From Arthrobacter sp. 18067 (GTDB lineage: Bacteria > Actinomycetota > Actinomycetes > Actinomycetales > Micrococcaceae): DNA of 64,000 nt. How positions within the stretch are numbered: position 1 is the stretch's first letter; each line of letters opens with the position of its first letter. Shown here piece after piece: positions 1 to 8,608 of this stretch. A program made the position numbers and the translations under genes. The stretch is taken from positions 310,001 through 374,000 of the forward strand of contig NZ_CACSJJ010000001.1 of the NCBI RefSeq assembly GCF_902706295.1, in the 5' to 3' direction. The notes beneath the pieces are model-generated. The model searched no databases. It had not been told where the DNA came from and saw nothing but the letters and a program-made list of their open reading frames with translations.

Positions 1-75
1 CGCCAGCCCGGCTGCCGTTAGTGCCGCCGCTGCGGCTATTGCTGCCAGACGCCTGGCCATGGGTTGTGGGTGCAA
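1..75 (-). CDS. Secreted protein, N-terminal fragment only (runs off the left edge)
   Basis: Only the first 25 codons lie in the window. The reverse strand from position 60 encodes a classic Sec signal start: Met-Ala-Arg-Arg followed by a long run of Ala, Leu and Ile. An in-frame TTG at 75 is preceded by GAGGAG at a spacing of 6 bases, so I take it as the start; ATG at 60 is the alternative. The mature part is outside the window, so function cannot be stated. It diverges from the repeat protein that starts at 287, and the 211 bases between them must hold both promoters. Confidence 0.45.
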   Translation of the reverse strand, partial: MHPQPMARRLAAIAAAAALTAAGLA

Positions 76-286
76 GTGGGGCTCCTCATTGAGTGTGATT
101 CCTCAAGGAGTGTCTTGCCGGGTGTGCGGTTGTGGCAACCAAATGCACAGGTATGAACATGGCGGCGGCGTCGCCCGGTGGTCAGCACGCTTGGCTGGCC
201 GCCGGCCACCCCTAACAAAAGCCACCCAACAGGACTAGGCTCCGGTGAATCGATTGATGACTATGTTGCTAATGGGGGTAACAGTG

Positions 287-1228
287 ATGTTCCGATCAAA
301 GTCGACCAAGAATTCATGCCATAAAACACCCGAGAATCGACGGCGCCCACTTTTCGTAGGGACAACTCTGGCCGCGGCCGCGGCACTGCTCTTGGGCACA
401 ACTGCCCTTCCAGCACAGGCAGCCCAGCCGGGCACAGGCGCATCAAGCGTGCCAACAAACAACTGGGACTACGTCGACATCAACACAAGCTATTTTGACG
501 ACGTCCTGGCCCGGGACACCGCCGGTGACCTTTGGGTCTATCCCGGGGACGGCAAAGGCGGTTGGAAGAAGCCCCGCTCCAAGATGGGCGAGGGTTGGAA
601 CGTGATGACTGCAATCATCGGTGCGGGCAAATTCCAAAGCGAGTTCAACGACGACATTCTTGCCCGCGATACCAACGGCGATATGTGGCTTTACCCCGGA
701 ACAGGCGCCGGGTACCTCAAGCCACGAACCAAGGTTGGCGTCGGATGGAACGCCATGACCGCCATCATGGGTCCTGGCGACTTCGACGGCGACTACTGTG
801 CCGACGTCATCGCCCGAGACGTTGAAGGCCGGCTCTGGTTGTACCCCGGCGATCACACCGGCGGCTGGAAACCCCGTGTCCAGATCGGTGTTGGTTGGAA
901 CGTGATGACAGCCCTGATCGGCCGCGGTGACTTCAACGAGGACGGCAAGCGGGACGTCATGGCCCGCGACACCAGCGGACGGCTGTGGCTCTACCCCGGC
1001 GACGGCAAGGGCGGTTGGCTGCCCCGTATGCAGGTAGGCGAAGGCTGGAATGCCATGACGGCCATCATTTCCACGGGAAGATTCGACGGCAACTACCCAG
1101 GCTATTCACAGTTCATCGCCCGCGACACCAACGGAGACCTGTGGCTCTACCCCGGCGTCGGTAGCCGCCACCTCGAACCACGGAAAAAGATCGGAGAAGG
1201 CTGGAACGTCATGACCGCCTTGATCTGA
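287..1228 (+). CDS. Secreted five-repeat (VCBS/FG-GAP-like) protein
   Basis: A 313-residue protein. A basic N-terminus is followed by a hydrophobic segment (about residues 27-45) ending in Ala-Gln-Ala, a signal peptide. The rest is five tandem units of about 49 residues. Each carries a D-x-L/I-A-R-D-T/V core, then L-W-L-Y-P-G, then P-R-x-x-x-G-x-G-W-N-x-M-T-A. Such units resemble the VCBS/FG-GAP beta-propeller blades that actinobacteria attach to secreted hydrolases. Here no catalytic domain is present and the chain stops exactly at the end of unit five. ATG at 287 is preferred over GTG at 245 because GGGGG sits 8 bases upstream. A binding or surface role is inferred; the partner is unknown. 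Confidence 0.8.
   Translation: MFRSKSTKNSCHKTPENRRRPLFVGTTLAAAAALLLGTTALPAQAAQPGTGASSVPTNNWDYVDINTSYFDDVLARDTAGDLWVYPGDGKGGWKKPRSKMGEGWNVMTAIIGAGKFQSEFNDDILARDTNGDMWLYPGTGAGYLKPRTKVGVGWNAMTAIMGPGDFDGDYCADVIARDVEGRLWLYPGDHTGGWKPRVQIGVGWNVMTALIGRGDFNEDGKRDVMARDTSGRLWLYPGDGKGGWLPRMQVGEGWNAMTAIISTGRFDGNYPGYSQFIARDTNGDLWLYPGVGSRHLEPRKKIGEGWNVMTALI
481..1225 (+). repeat. Five tandem coding repeats of about 150 bp
   Basis: The tryptophan-leucine-tyrosine-proline-glycine core recurs at about 533, 683, 835, 982 and 1139, a period of 147-156 bp. Codon usage differs between units, so this is an old protein-level repeat rather than a recent DNA duplication. Confidence 0.85.
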
Positions 1229-1336
1229 CTCGACCGAAGCATCAGCCAAGGGGCCGCACGCAAGGCGGGCTCCGCCGTCGTACGTTTGCAGCGCGAGTGC
1301 TATTTTGTACGGAAGCTGCTGGCTCAGGGGGATGAC

Positions 1337-1576
1337 ATGGAAGCTTGGGAATGGGTCTTGGCGTCGCTGGCGGGACTGTCCGCGGTATTCGTCATGGGAG
1401 CGAATATCTGGGCGATCTTCGATGTCCTACGGCAGGACCGTCTCGATCAAATTGCCCGGATCATGTGGGTGATGCTGTTCTTTGTGGTGCCGCTGTTCGG
1501 TGTTGTCGTGTGGCTGTACGCGAAGCCGCGCCTGACTAACGTGAGCGGAGGCATACGCCTTCGCAGAACCCTTTAG
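1337..1576 (+). CDS. Small PLDc_N-type two-helix membrane protein
   Basis: A 79-residue protein with two membrane segments (about residues 6-28 and 38-60). The second has the V-P-L-F-G-x-x-x-W-L-Y pattern of the phospholipase D N-terminal membrane domain (PLDc_N), found alone in many actinobacterial small membrane proteins. It has no catalytic HKD motif. The start at 1337 is preferred over 1286 because GGGGG lies 5 bases upstream and the protein then begins at the membrane domain. It ends 4 bases before the next gene, so the two are probably co-transcribed. Function is unknown. Confidence 0.6.
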   Translation: MEAWEWVLASLAGLSAVFVMGANIWAIFDVLRQDRLDQIARIMWVMLFFVVPLFGVVVWLYAKPRLTNVSGGIRLRRTL

Positions 1577-1580
1577 CGCC

Positions 1581-2639
1581 ATGGATTCACTGCTGCAGGG
1601 CCCCCGAGGCCGCCGCCTCTGCCTCGAACTCGCGATGGAAATGGACCAAGACATCCGGATCGCCGTCTTCCAGCTCGGATACAACCTCGATCCCGGTGCC
1701 GGCAGGTCACGAGTCTTGTTGACCATGAATCCCTCCGGAGAGGTGCCGCCTCCCCCGCCGGAGCCGACCGTGGATGAACTCGCAGCATTGTTCACGTCCC
1801 TGGATCTTCGGAACATCAACAGCCAGCTGGTTCAACACGCGCTCCAGCGCTCCGTTGACACCGCCAGATACTGGCAGGAGCCCGACGGCGAAGACGTCCT
1901 CGCCGCCACCGAGGAAATCACCGAGTCCCTGGCACACGTCGCGGAAGGCCTGGTCGATTCGCCCTCAACCCAGTGGTGGAACCAGAAGGCGCAACCCGGG
2001 CAGTGGGCTATCGACTGGCGCTCGGCAGACGATCCCACGCCGCTCCCCCGAATCCCGCAGCACACGCTGGCCGAGTGGGGACGGAAGGAACGGGCCGAGG
2101 AAATCCGCGCGGTCAAGGAACGGCCACAGGACCCTCACGCCAACTTCAGCGGCGAATGGTGGTCGATCCCCCACGGACTGATCCACACGGTGGCACGGAT
2201 CCCTGAGGGGCTCAGTCTGGTTGAAGATTCCCTCGGGTGGGAAGAAGCCACCGTTATCCCCGTCGCTGGAACAGGCAGGATCCTGGAAATCACGTCGGCC
2301 GAGGACTGGAGTGAGCTGTGCCGGGCGTTCCCGTTGGAGGTCACCGCGTCCCGTCGTCACGATTGGTTCCGCACCACCGGCCGCCAAGGCCGCTGGGTTA
2401 TCCCCGACTGGGAGAAAGCTGCCAGCACGTGGGATGCCGTACACCTGACTGTCGACGGCTACCTCAGCGCTGCCGGCCGCGCCCTTCCAGTGGGCAAAGA
2501 CACCGCAACCGTCATCGCCGGATGGGACCCTGGCAGCACTATCTGGCTCACTGGCGTGGCACGCGAAACGGAGACTCCACGGCAGTTCTGGCTCCGGCCT
2601 CACAACGAAGACCTGTGTCAGTTGGCCCCGGGAAACTGA
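1581..2639 (+). CDS. Uncharacterised 352-residue soluble protein
   Basis: I do not recognise a family. The protein is acidic, tryptophan-rich and has no signal peptide or membrane segment. A proline run near residues 56-61 separates a short N-terminal part from a helical middle (about 64-130) and a mixed C-terminal part with several W-x-x-P motifs. It starts 4 bases after the small membrane protein gene; ATG at 1581 has only a weak ribosome site. Coding character is good (third-position GC high, no in-frame rare runs). The context gives no job beyond likely co-expression with its neighbour. Confidence 0.6.
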   Translation: MDSLLQGPRGRRLCLELAMEMDQDIRIAVFQLGYNLDPGAGRSRVLLTMNPSGEVPPPPPEPTVDELAALFTSLDLRNINSQLVQHALQRSVDTARYWQEPDGEDVLAATEEITESLAHVAEGLVDSPSTQWWNQKAQPGQWAIDWRSADDPTPLPRIPQHTLAEWGRKERAEEIRAVKERPQDPHANFSGEWWSIPHGLIHTVARIPEGLSLVEDSLGWEEATVIPVAGTGRILEITSAEDWSELCRAFPLEVTASRRHDWFRTTGRQGRWVIPDWEKAASTWDAVHLTVDGYLSAAGRALPVGKDTATVIAGWDPGSTIWLTGVARETETPRQFWLRPHNEDLCQLAPGN

Positions 2640-2707
2640 ACCCGACCGCCCACGAGGCCGTGAGAGAGCTTTCCGAAGAACCACACACATGGGGCACAAT
2701 CAGGGTT

Positions 2708-3280
2708 ATGGGCGGATCAATGTACGAAGCAGCGAACGCAGATCCTTCGCGCGAATCAACCCGACAACGGCATCTGGCGGCAGCTGACGACTTCGGCGAG
2801 TTTGCGACGTCCATATCGCGCCCAAACCAAACAATGATTTCGGTGTCTGGTCCAGCGCAAACCGGGCATGGGATGGCTGTCGTCACGCATATCAGTGAAG
2901 CGGGCCGAGTGGCTGGCCCTCCTAGTGCAGCGCAGTGTTTTGTCACCCTAAAACCTGCGCCTCACTTCCGAGTGCAGACCGCCGCCGTCCTCAACGTGCT
3001 GACCGCGGAACTTTCAGATTTTGCCCTCCGTCAACTACTTGCGTCGTATGAGGATGGGATCGTGGAGGTCCTCAATGGCGTCAGCGCTCAGCCGTCAACA
3101 CTTCAGATCAACGGCGTCAGCATTACCGCGTGGAGCCAGGAAGCCCGTGGTGTGCGTGGAAGAATCGCCGGATACCAGGATCGCTTGATCATGTGGCTCG
3201 GCGCTGGCAACCATCAGGCTCCCCCATCGTTGATTACCAGAGATTTAGGCTCGCATCTTCGGAAAATCAGCGCAGACTAA
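2708..3280 (+). CDS. Uncharacterised 190-residue protein
   Basis: No recognised domain. The frame stays open well upstream, but ATG at 2708 (or 2720) is where coding-like composition begins. The protein is soluble, with a central stretch (about residues 85-130) predicted to alternate strands and helices. Base composition is slightly less GC-rich than its neighbours. It follows the 352-residue unknown after 68 bases on the same strand and may share its transcript. Start choice is uncertain because neither ATG has a strong ribosome site. Confidence 0.45.
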   Translation: MGGSMYEAANADPSRESTRQRHLAAADDFGEFATSISRPNQTMISVSGPAQTGHGMAVVTHISEAGRVAGPPSAAQCFVTLKPAPHFRVQTAAVLNVLTAELSDFALRQLLASYEDGIVEVLNGVSAQPSTLQINGVSITAWSQEARGVRGRIAGYQDRLIMWLGAGNHQAPPSLITRDLGSHLRKISAD

Positions 3281-3571
3281 GGTTTAGCGGTTACCGGGAG
3301 CAGGCCGCCGCCGGTCCACGGCGTGAGCTTCTCGACTTCCTTGCTGTCCAATTGCAGACCCCCACATGGCATATGTCTTCGACGTGCCTTATCCACGCGC
3401 TAGCCAGCTCAGTTTCAGTCAGTGCCTCGGTGAGATGCCGTCGGCACTCAACCCGGCCGGCCGTCGTCGTCGTCCCGTTAGCGCCCGCCCCATCACTCCC
3501 GGTAAATTTAGACAAAGAGTTTGACCCTCGGTGAGCAACACCACTCGCGCGCCTCACGAAAGCAGGATCAT
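3281..3571. other. Intergenic stretch, no gene supported
   Basis: 291 bases upstream of the TerC gene. It must contain the TerC promoter; an A/T-richer segment around 3500-3525 is the likeliest place. I find no strong hairpin terminator and no convincing yybP-ykoY (manganese) riboswitch core, which precedes TerC-family genes in some bacteria. A reverse frame at 3291-3557 is open but has poor start and composition. Confidence 0.4.
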
Positions 3572-4768
3572 ATGACTGTCTCTCCCCTCATCTGGGGCAT
3601 CACCATCGTCGTCATTCTGGCGCTTTTGGCCTTCGACTACTTCTTCCACATCCGGAAGGCCCACGTCCCCACCTTGAAGGAAGCGGCCGTCTGGTCCTCC
3701 ATTTACGTGGGCCTGGCTGTGGTTTTCGGCATCCTGGTCCTGATCTTCGGCGGCGGCCAGATGGGGTCCGAGTACTTCGCCGGCTACATCACGGAGAAGG
3801 CCCTCTCGGTCGACAACCTGTTCGTGTTCCTGATCATCATGGCGAGCTTCCGGGTGCCGCGTGAGGATCAGCAGAAGGTCCTGCTCTTCGGCATCGTGTT
3901 CTCGCTGATCGCCCGGACCGGCTTCATTTTCCTGGGCGCCGCGCTGATCAACTCTTTCGCGTGGGTGTTCTACATCTTCGGCCTCATCCTGCTGCTCACG
4001 GCAGGCAACCTGCTGAAGCCCGGCGACCACGGCGACGATCAGGCAAACAACTTCATCATCCGGCTCGCCAAGAAGTTCTTCCACACCACGGATAAGTACG
4101 ACGGCGACAAGCTCTTCACCATGGTCAACGGCAAGCGCGCCCTCACTCCCATGCTCTTGGTGATGGTGGCTATCGGCGGCACGGACATCCTCTTCGCGCT
4201 CGACTCGATCCCGGCGATCTTCGGCCTCACCCAGAACGTCTTCATCGTCTTCACGGCCACGGCGTTCTCACTGATGGGCCTGCGCCAGCTCTACTTCCTG
4301 ATCGATGGCCTGCTGGACCGCCTCATCTACCTCTCCTATGGCCTGGCAGCCATCCTCGCGTTCATCGGCGTCAAGCTGATCCTGCACGCCCTGCACGAGA
4401 ACAACCTGCCGTTCATCAACGACGGCGAGCACGTCAACGTCATCGAGATCACCACCGGCCTCTCGCTGAGTGTGATCATCGGCGTCCTGGTCATCACCGT
4501 GGTGCTCTCACTGATCAGCCCGGCCGGCAAGGCCCAGACCGCCATCAACAACGCCCGCCGTCACGCCGTCGACTACCTCGACCTCGACTACACCGCTGAC
4601 GCCAACGAGCGCGAACGCATCTACCGCGCATTGACCGCGGAAGAAGCGCAGATCGTCCAGATGCCGCTGAAGTACCGGAACAAGGCCAAGGACGTGGACA
4701 AGATCCGCGAGCAGGTGACCGAAGCGCACCGCCAGCACGAGGAATTCCTCAACCGCCAAGGCAGCTAA
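3572..4768 (+). CDS. TerC family integral membrane protein
   Basis: A 398-residue protein with about eight or nine membrane helices starting at residue 4. The TerC signature includes conserved acidic residues inside helices: an early D-Y-F-F, E-K-A-L-S-V-D-N-L-F-V (about 77-87) and G-x-T-D-I-L-F-A-x-D-S-I-P-A (about 208-221). The family is linked to tellurite resistance and to metal loading or export of manganese at the membrane. The C-terminal 80 residues are a charged cytoplasmic tail, longer than the minimal family domain. ATG at 3572 follows AGCAGGA and starts directly at the first helix. It converges with the TetR gene, with 3 bases between them. Substrate here is unknown; manganese is the best guess from family knowledge. 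Confidence 0.88.
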   Translation: MTVSPLIWGITIVVILALLAFDYFFHIRKAHVPTLKEAAVWSSIYVGLAVVFGILVLIFGGGQMGSEYFAGYITEKALSVDNLFVFLIIMASFRVPREDQQKVLLFGIVFSLIARTGFIFLGAALINSFAWVFYIFGLILLLTAGNLLKPGDHGDDQANNFIIRLAKKFFHTTDKYDGDKLFTMVNGKRALTPMLLVMVAIGGTDILFALDSIPAIFGLTQNVFIVFTATAFSLMGLRQLYFLIDGLLDRLIYLSYGLAAILAFIGVKLILHALHENNLPFINDGEHVNVIEITTGLSLSVIIGVLVITVVLSLISPAGKAQTAINNARRHAVDYLDLDYTADANERERIYRALTAEEAQIVQMPLKYRNKAKDVDKIREQVTEAHRQHEEFLNRQGS

Positions 4769-4771
4769 AAG

Positions 4772-5374
4772 TCAGGCGCCCAGGAGCACGTTGATCTGAT
4801 CCCGGATCTCGTCGCCAACCTGGGCGTCTGTGAGTCCGATGGTGGCCGAGGACGTCATGCTGATGAACATGATCGAGGAGATGATGCGTGCCAGCTTTGC
4901 CGGATCGCGGGGAACCAGCTTCTGGTCCCCGCCAAGGATCTCGGCGATGGCCTCTTCTGTGCGCATTGTGAGCGACAAAGCCTCTGCATGGTGCGGCTCG
5001 GCGGGATCACCGAAGACGATTTCCTTCAGGTACGTGCGGCCGTTCTCAATCTGCACGCGGTTGCACTCGACGATGGGACGGATGATGGCCATCACGGCGT
5101 CGAGCACAGCCTTTTCCTTGGAAGCGGCTTCGACGCCCGAGGTGAGCGCCCCAGCGTACTTCACGTTGTGCACCAGCAGCAGTAGCTCCGCCTTGGTCTT
5201 GGCGTAGAGGAACACGGTTCCCGATCCGACGTCGGCCTTCTCAGCCACTTGCTGGGTGGTGACCTCATCCACGCCGTACTGGGTGAAAAGCTCACGGGCG
5301 GCCGCGGTGATGCGGTCAAGCTTCTCCTGCTTATTCCGCTCACGTCGGCCAAGGGTCTGGGGCGCAGGCTGCAT
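4772..5374 (-). CDS. TetR/AcrR family transcriptional regulator
   Basis: 200 residues. Residues 15-62 form the TetR DNA-binding domain: A-A-R-E-L-F, V-x-x-V-T-T-Q-Q-V-A-E-K-A-D-V-G-S-G-T-V-F-x-Y. The C-terminal ligand domain is divergent. It is the last gene of a reverse-strand operon with an alpha/beta hydrolase (28 bases upstream) and an NAD(P)H:quinone oxidoreductase-type gene. It is likely the local autorepressor, responding to a toxic organic or electrophile. The spaced half-sites at 7311-7330 ahead of the operon are the likely operator. The ligand cannot be deduced. Confidence 0.85.
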   Translation of the reverse strand: MQPAPQTLGRRERNKQEKLDRITAAARELFTQYGVDEVTTQQVAEKADVGSGTVFLYAKTKAELLLLVHNVKYAGALTSGVEAASKEKAVLDAVMAIIRPIVECNRVQIENGRTYLKEIVFGDPAEPHHAEALSLTMRTEEAIAEILGGDQKLVPRDPAKLARIISSIMFISMTSSATIGLTDAQVGDEIRDQINVLLGA

Positions 5375-5402
5375 TCAGCTACCGTATCAGCGGGCGGGAG
5401 CT

Positions 5403-6251
5403 TCAGCGGCCCAGAAATTCGAGGGCCACAGGGACAAACCTGTCGTGGAACTGGAAGATGCCACCGTGTCCGGAGTCGGGGTAGATGACCAGTTCGCTGC
5501 CGGGAATGCGCCTGTGCATGTCACTCGAAAGGACGGACGGCACCATGCGGTCGTTGTCGCCGTTGGCGATCAGCGTCGGCTGGGTGATGACGCCCAAATC
5601 GGCCGACGGCGACAGTCCCCACCGCCTGATGGCTTTCAGTTGGGTTTGGAACGCCTGGAGCTTGATGGGTGCCTCGCGGTTGGTGGTGCGTTCTTTGAGT
5701 CGATTGATGAAGGCTCGCGCTGCGGACTTACCGGCGGTGTTCCGGTTAAAGAACAGGAACTCTTTGGGGTCCTGCCTGGTGAGGGTGGCGCGGAGCATGT
5801 CGTAGTACGTGGTTCCCATGATCTTCTGGATGCCGTCCCCACCGGCAGGACCTGTACCGGCCAGCACCAACTTCCGGATCAGGGTTGGGTGCTTGAGGAC
5901 CAGCGACTGGGCGATCATGCCACCGAGTGAGAATCCGAAGAGATCCACTGTGGGATAACCGAGGGCCTGGATGAAGGACGCGGCGTCGTCGGCCATGCTG
6001 TCGATGCTGTCCGGAACACTTCCCGTGGACGCGCCCACTCCGCGGTTGCTGAAGGTGATCACGTGGTGCTTCGCGGCGATGGGATCGATGATGCGCGGAT
6101 CCCAGTTGTCCATGGTCCCCGCGAGGTGAATCAGGAAGACCACCGGAACCCCGCCTTTGGGCCCCATCTCCCGGTACGCATACGTGGTCCCGCCGGCAGT
6201 CACTGTTTTTGAAGGTACCTGCAGATAAGGCTGATTGTGTTGTTCGCTCAT
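5403..6251 (-). CDS. Alpha/beta hydrolase
   Basis: 282 residues of the classic alpha/beta hydrolase fold. The oxyanion H-L-A-G-T-M-D-N-W lies near residues 42-50. The nucleophile is in G-F-S-L-G-G (serine about 116), the acid in N-G-D-N-D near 231-235, and the histidine in D-S-G-H-G-G near 259-264. This matches the haloperoxidase/lactonase-like hydrolases that often pair with oxidoreductases in stress or detoxification operons. ATG at 6251 follows AGGA at a spacing of 8. It sits 30 bases downstream of the oxidoreductase gene and 28 upstream of tetR. Substrate unknown. Confidence 0.85.
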   Translation of the reverse strand: MSEQHNQPYLQVPSKTVTAGGTTYAYREMGPKGGVPVVFLIHLAGTMDNWDPRIIDPIAAKHHVITFSNRGVGASTGSVPDSIDSMADDAASFIQALGYPTVDLFGFSLGGMIAQSLVLKHPTLIRKLVLAGTGPAGGDGIQKIMGTTYYDMLRATLTRQDPKEFLFFNRNTAGKSAARAFINRLKERTTNREAPIKLQAFQTQLKAIRRWGLSPSADLGVITQPTLIANGDNDRMVPSVLSSDMHRRIPGSELVIYPDSGHGGIFQFHDRFVPVALEFLGR

Positions 6252-6281
6252 GATGCTCGTCCTGTCGGTTGGCTGGTGTGG

Positions 6282-7277
6282 CTACAGATGGCTGACGACG
6301 GTCTTGCCGCGGACGCCGCCGTTTTCCAGGTCAGCAAGGACATCAGCCGTCTGATGGAACGGCACCACGCGGCCCAGTACCGGCTTGATCTCACCGGCAT
6401 CGATGAGTCCCGCAATTTCCCTCAGCTGGTCGCCGTCGGCGCGCATGAAGAGGAACTCGTAGCTGACACCCAGACGGCGGGCCTTGCGGCGGATTCCCGA
6501 GCTCAGCAGCGTCATCGCACCCAGCAGCACAGGGTTTCCACCTAACTGCCGGGCGAATCCGGCATCCGGCGGACCGGCGATGCCGATAGCCTTGCCACCC
6601 TTCTTCAAGACCTTTAGGGACCGCTCGAGGTTCTCGCCGCCGAGGCTGTCCAGGACGAGGTCGTAGTCGTGAAGGATCTCCACGAAGTCCTCGGCGCGGT
6701 AATCAATCACCACGTCGGCGCCGAGTTCACGAGCAAAGTCCTTGTTCCCCGCGCTGACGGTGGTGGCTACCGTAGCGCCCAAGTACTTGGCCAGCTGGAT
6801 GGCAATGGAGCCCACGCCCCCGGCGCCGGCATGGATGAGTACTTTCTGGCCACGGCCAACATTTCCGCGCTCCACCAGCGCCTGCCATGCCGTCAACGCC
6901 ACCAGCGGAAGCGAGCCCGCTTCCTCCATGCTGATGGTTGCCGGCTTGATGGCCAGGTCTTGCTCGGCGACGGCGATGCGCTCCGCGAACGTGCCAATGC
7001 CGTCATTGCCGGGGCGTGCAAAGACCTCGTCGCCGGGCTTGAAGGACTGAACTTGCGCCCCGACCTGCAGGACCACGCCGGCCACATCATGGCCCAGGAC
7101 CTGCGGCAGTTTGTAGGGAAGGATCTGTTTGAACTCCCCCAGCCTGATCTTCTCGTCCAACTGGTTCAGGCCTGCGGCCATCACCTCCACCAGCACGTCG
7201 CGGTCCCCGAGTACAGGCTCGGGTACATCGATCTGCTGCAGGGGTTCCTTGTACTGGTTGAGGACGAAGGCTCTCAT
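6282..7277 (-). CDS. NADP-dependent oxidoreductase, zinc-independent MDR/quinone reductase type
   Basis: 331 residues. An N-terminal GroES-like domain (about 1-120) has P-x-V-L-G-D, G-H-D-V-A-G-V-V and G-D-E-V-F-A-R. The Rossmann domain has H-A-G-A-G-G-V-G-S near residue 148. Zinc-ligand cysteines typical of alcohol dehydrogenases are absent, which points to quinone reductase or enoyl reductase-type medium-chain enzymes. The start at 7277 is chosen because family alignment begins at M-R-A-F-V; the open frame upstream to 7517 is spurious. First gene of the oxidoreductase-hydrolase-tetR operon, so probably induced by the compound that releases the TetR repressor. Confidence 0.87.
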   Translation of the reverse strand: MRAFVLNQYKEPLQQIDVPEPVLGDRDVLVEVMAAGLNQLDEKIRLGEFKQILPYKLPQVLGHDVAGVVLQVGAQVQSFKPGDEVFARPGNDGIGTFAERIAVAEQDLAIKPATISMEEAGSLPLVALTAWQALVERGNVGRGQKVLIHAGAGGVGSIAIQLAKYLGATVATTVSAGNKDFARELGADVVIDYRAEDFVEILHDYDLVLDSLGGENLERSLKVLKKGGKAIGIAGPPDAGFARQLGGNPVLLGAMTLLSSGIRRKARRLGVSYEFLFMRADGDQLREIAGLIDAGEIKPVLGRVVPFHQTADVLADLENGGVRGKTVVSHL

Positions 7278-7310
7278 GTGGGTTCTCCCGTGATTGGATT
7301 TCTGACTTAA

Positions 7311-7330
7311 CTCAATTATGAGCGTACTCA
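7311..7330. promoter_or_regulatory. Candidate TetR operator: three alternating half-sites
   Basis: CTCA (7311-7314), TGAG (7319-7322) and CTCA (7327-7330) repeat with an exact 8-base period, so two overlapping dyads share the middle arm. The block lies 34-53 bases upstream of the oxidoreductase start, where a repressor of that reverse-strand promoter should bind. Binding by the operon's own TetR protein is an inference. Confidence 0.5.
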
Positions 7331-7368
7331 GTAAATTTGGCAAGAAGGATCCACTACATAATGGTCGG

Positions 7369-8574
7369 ATGGGACAGCGGAGAGATGACGGCGCGAAAGA
7401 ACGATGGCGGACCAGCACGCGGCTGCCACTCATCCTCGACGCCCTACTGGGATCCGAAGAAGATCCAGCCGTGCGGCAGTTGATCGATGCCTTCGGCGGG
7501 CCAGCGGCGCGGGTCAAGGAACGGCTGGTGGGCGAACCCGCTTACCGCTCGCGGCGGCTGCAATTCTCGTCGGGCGGCGAAATTATCATGCACGACGACG
7601 TCACGGTGGCAGTCGTGCTTCACGCAACGCCCACTGAGTTCGCACCGTACGGTTTTGACCTTCCACCGTGGGTCCCGGGCCTCGACAAGTGCGCCACCCT
7701 CACCGACCTCAAGGCAGCCATCGGGGCTCCCCGCGCTCTCGGAGGCATGGGATTCGTGCTGGACGGCGCCTACGCGGAACCCAGCTTCAAGAACAACCGC
7801 GGCTGGAACGACCCCGGCAACCTCCTCAGCCTCAGCATCACAGTGGAGGCACCGCAACGCGCCTGCCGCCCCGAGGATGACGACTGCCCAACGTGCAGCG
7901 ATCTTCTGGTTCGCGGAGCCGGCCCGGGTGGTGGGGTCGTGGTGGATCGAACCATCGCCGCACTCTCCTCAGCCGCAGCGGCGGGCCTGATCACGGAAAG
8001 CCCCAGATGGGTTCCGCTCGCCGACCTCCAAACACTCCATGCGTCACACCTCATGGAACGGGTGGAGAGCCAACTCAGCTGCACAGCGTGCAAACGAATC
8101 ATCTGCCTGACCCTGTACCGCGCATCACCACCCACCCTTGAATACACCGTGTTCAACGAAGCCCGGCAACGACCACTCGAAGCGATTCCGCCGGTTGAGC
8201 AGTGGGGTGATGGTCTGAGGACCGCCCAGGACCGCGATTCCATGCACTACGTGGACCACCAGCCAGGCTCGTGGTTCCTGGTTGAACAACTAGGTTCTCT
8301 TTTCCTCGAAGCAAGGTACTGGCGAAACTCGATGGTGGACTCGTCGGCCCTGATCCGTCTGGACCAGGCCGAAACCGATTCATACCGGACCGGTGGCCAC
8401 GGCTACCTCTCCGACCTCGTCGGGCGAATCGATAAGAGCAGCCCCCACACGAAGGAATCTCCCTACTTTCAACGAGACCTCTACCGCGGGCCGGACAGCG
8501 CCATGTTGTCCAAGAGTTTCGCGGCAGCCATTGTGAATCACACCTGGATTGCGGAGCAACGGCGTCGGACCTGA
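7369..8574 (+). CDS. Uncharacterised protein with two cysteine-pair motifs
   Basis: 401 residues, no signal peptide or membrane helix, family not recognised. Two cysteine clusters stand out: C-x7-C-P-T-C near residues 148-159 and C-T-A-C-x4-C near 229-237, a pattern that could bind zinc or an iron-sulfur cluster. The rest is mixed alpha/beta with several W-x-P motifs. ATG at 7369 is preferred over 7318, because the earlier start would place the operator-like repeats inside the gene. It diverges from the oxidoreductase operon. It is followed convergently, after 34 bases, by the frameshifted gene. Confidence 0.6.
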   Translation: MGQRRDDGAKERWRTSTRLPLILDALLGSEEDPAVRQLIDAFGGPAARVKERLVGEPAYRSRRLQFSSGGEIIMHDDVTVAVVLHATPTEFAPYGFDLPPWVPGLDKCATLTDLKAAIGAPRALGGMGFVLDGAYAEPSFKNNRGWNDPGNLLSLSITVEAPQRACRPEDDDCPTCSDLLVRGAGPGGGVVVDRTIAALSSAAAAGLITESPRWVPLADLQTLHASHLMERVESQLSCTACKRIICLTLYRASPPTLEYTVFNEARQRPLEAIPPVEQWGDGLRTAQDRDSMHYVDHQPGSWFLVEQLGSLFLEARYWRNSMVDSSALIRLDQAETDSYRTGGHGYLSDLVGRIDKSSPHTKESPYFQRDLYRGPDSAMLSKSFAAAIVNHTWIAEQRRRT

Positions 8575-8608
8575 CGCGGCGGGACCAGCCATCTCCCGAG
8601 AAAAGGAT

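Noticed and set aside
481..1225. Regular 150-bp repeats as a CRISPR-like or DNA-level array
   Set aside because: The repeats are in frame, diverged at silent sites and encode a conserved protein motif, so they are coding repeats.
3291..3557. Reverse frame of 88 codons before the TerC gene
   Set aside because: GTG start without a ribosome site and biased Arg/Ser/Thr composition; no recognisable family.
3281..3571. Possible manganese riboswitch before the TerC gene
   Set aside because: TerC genes can be under yybP-ykoY riboswitches, but I cannot find the conserved paired loops in this stretch.
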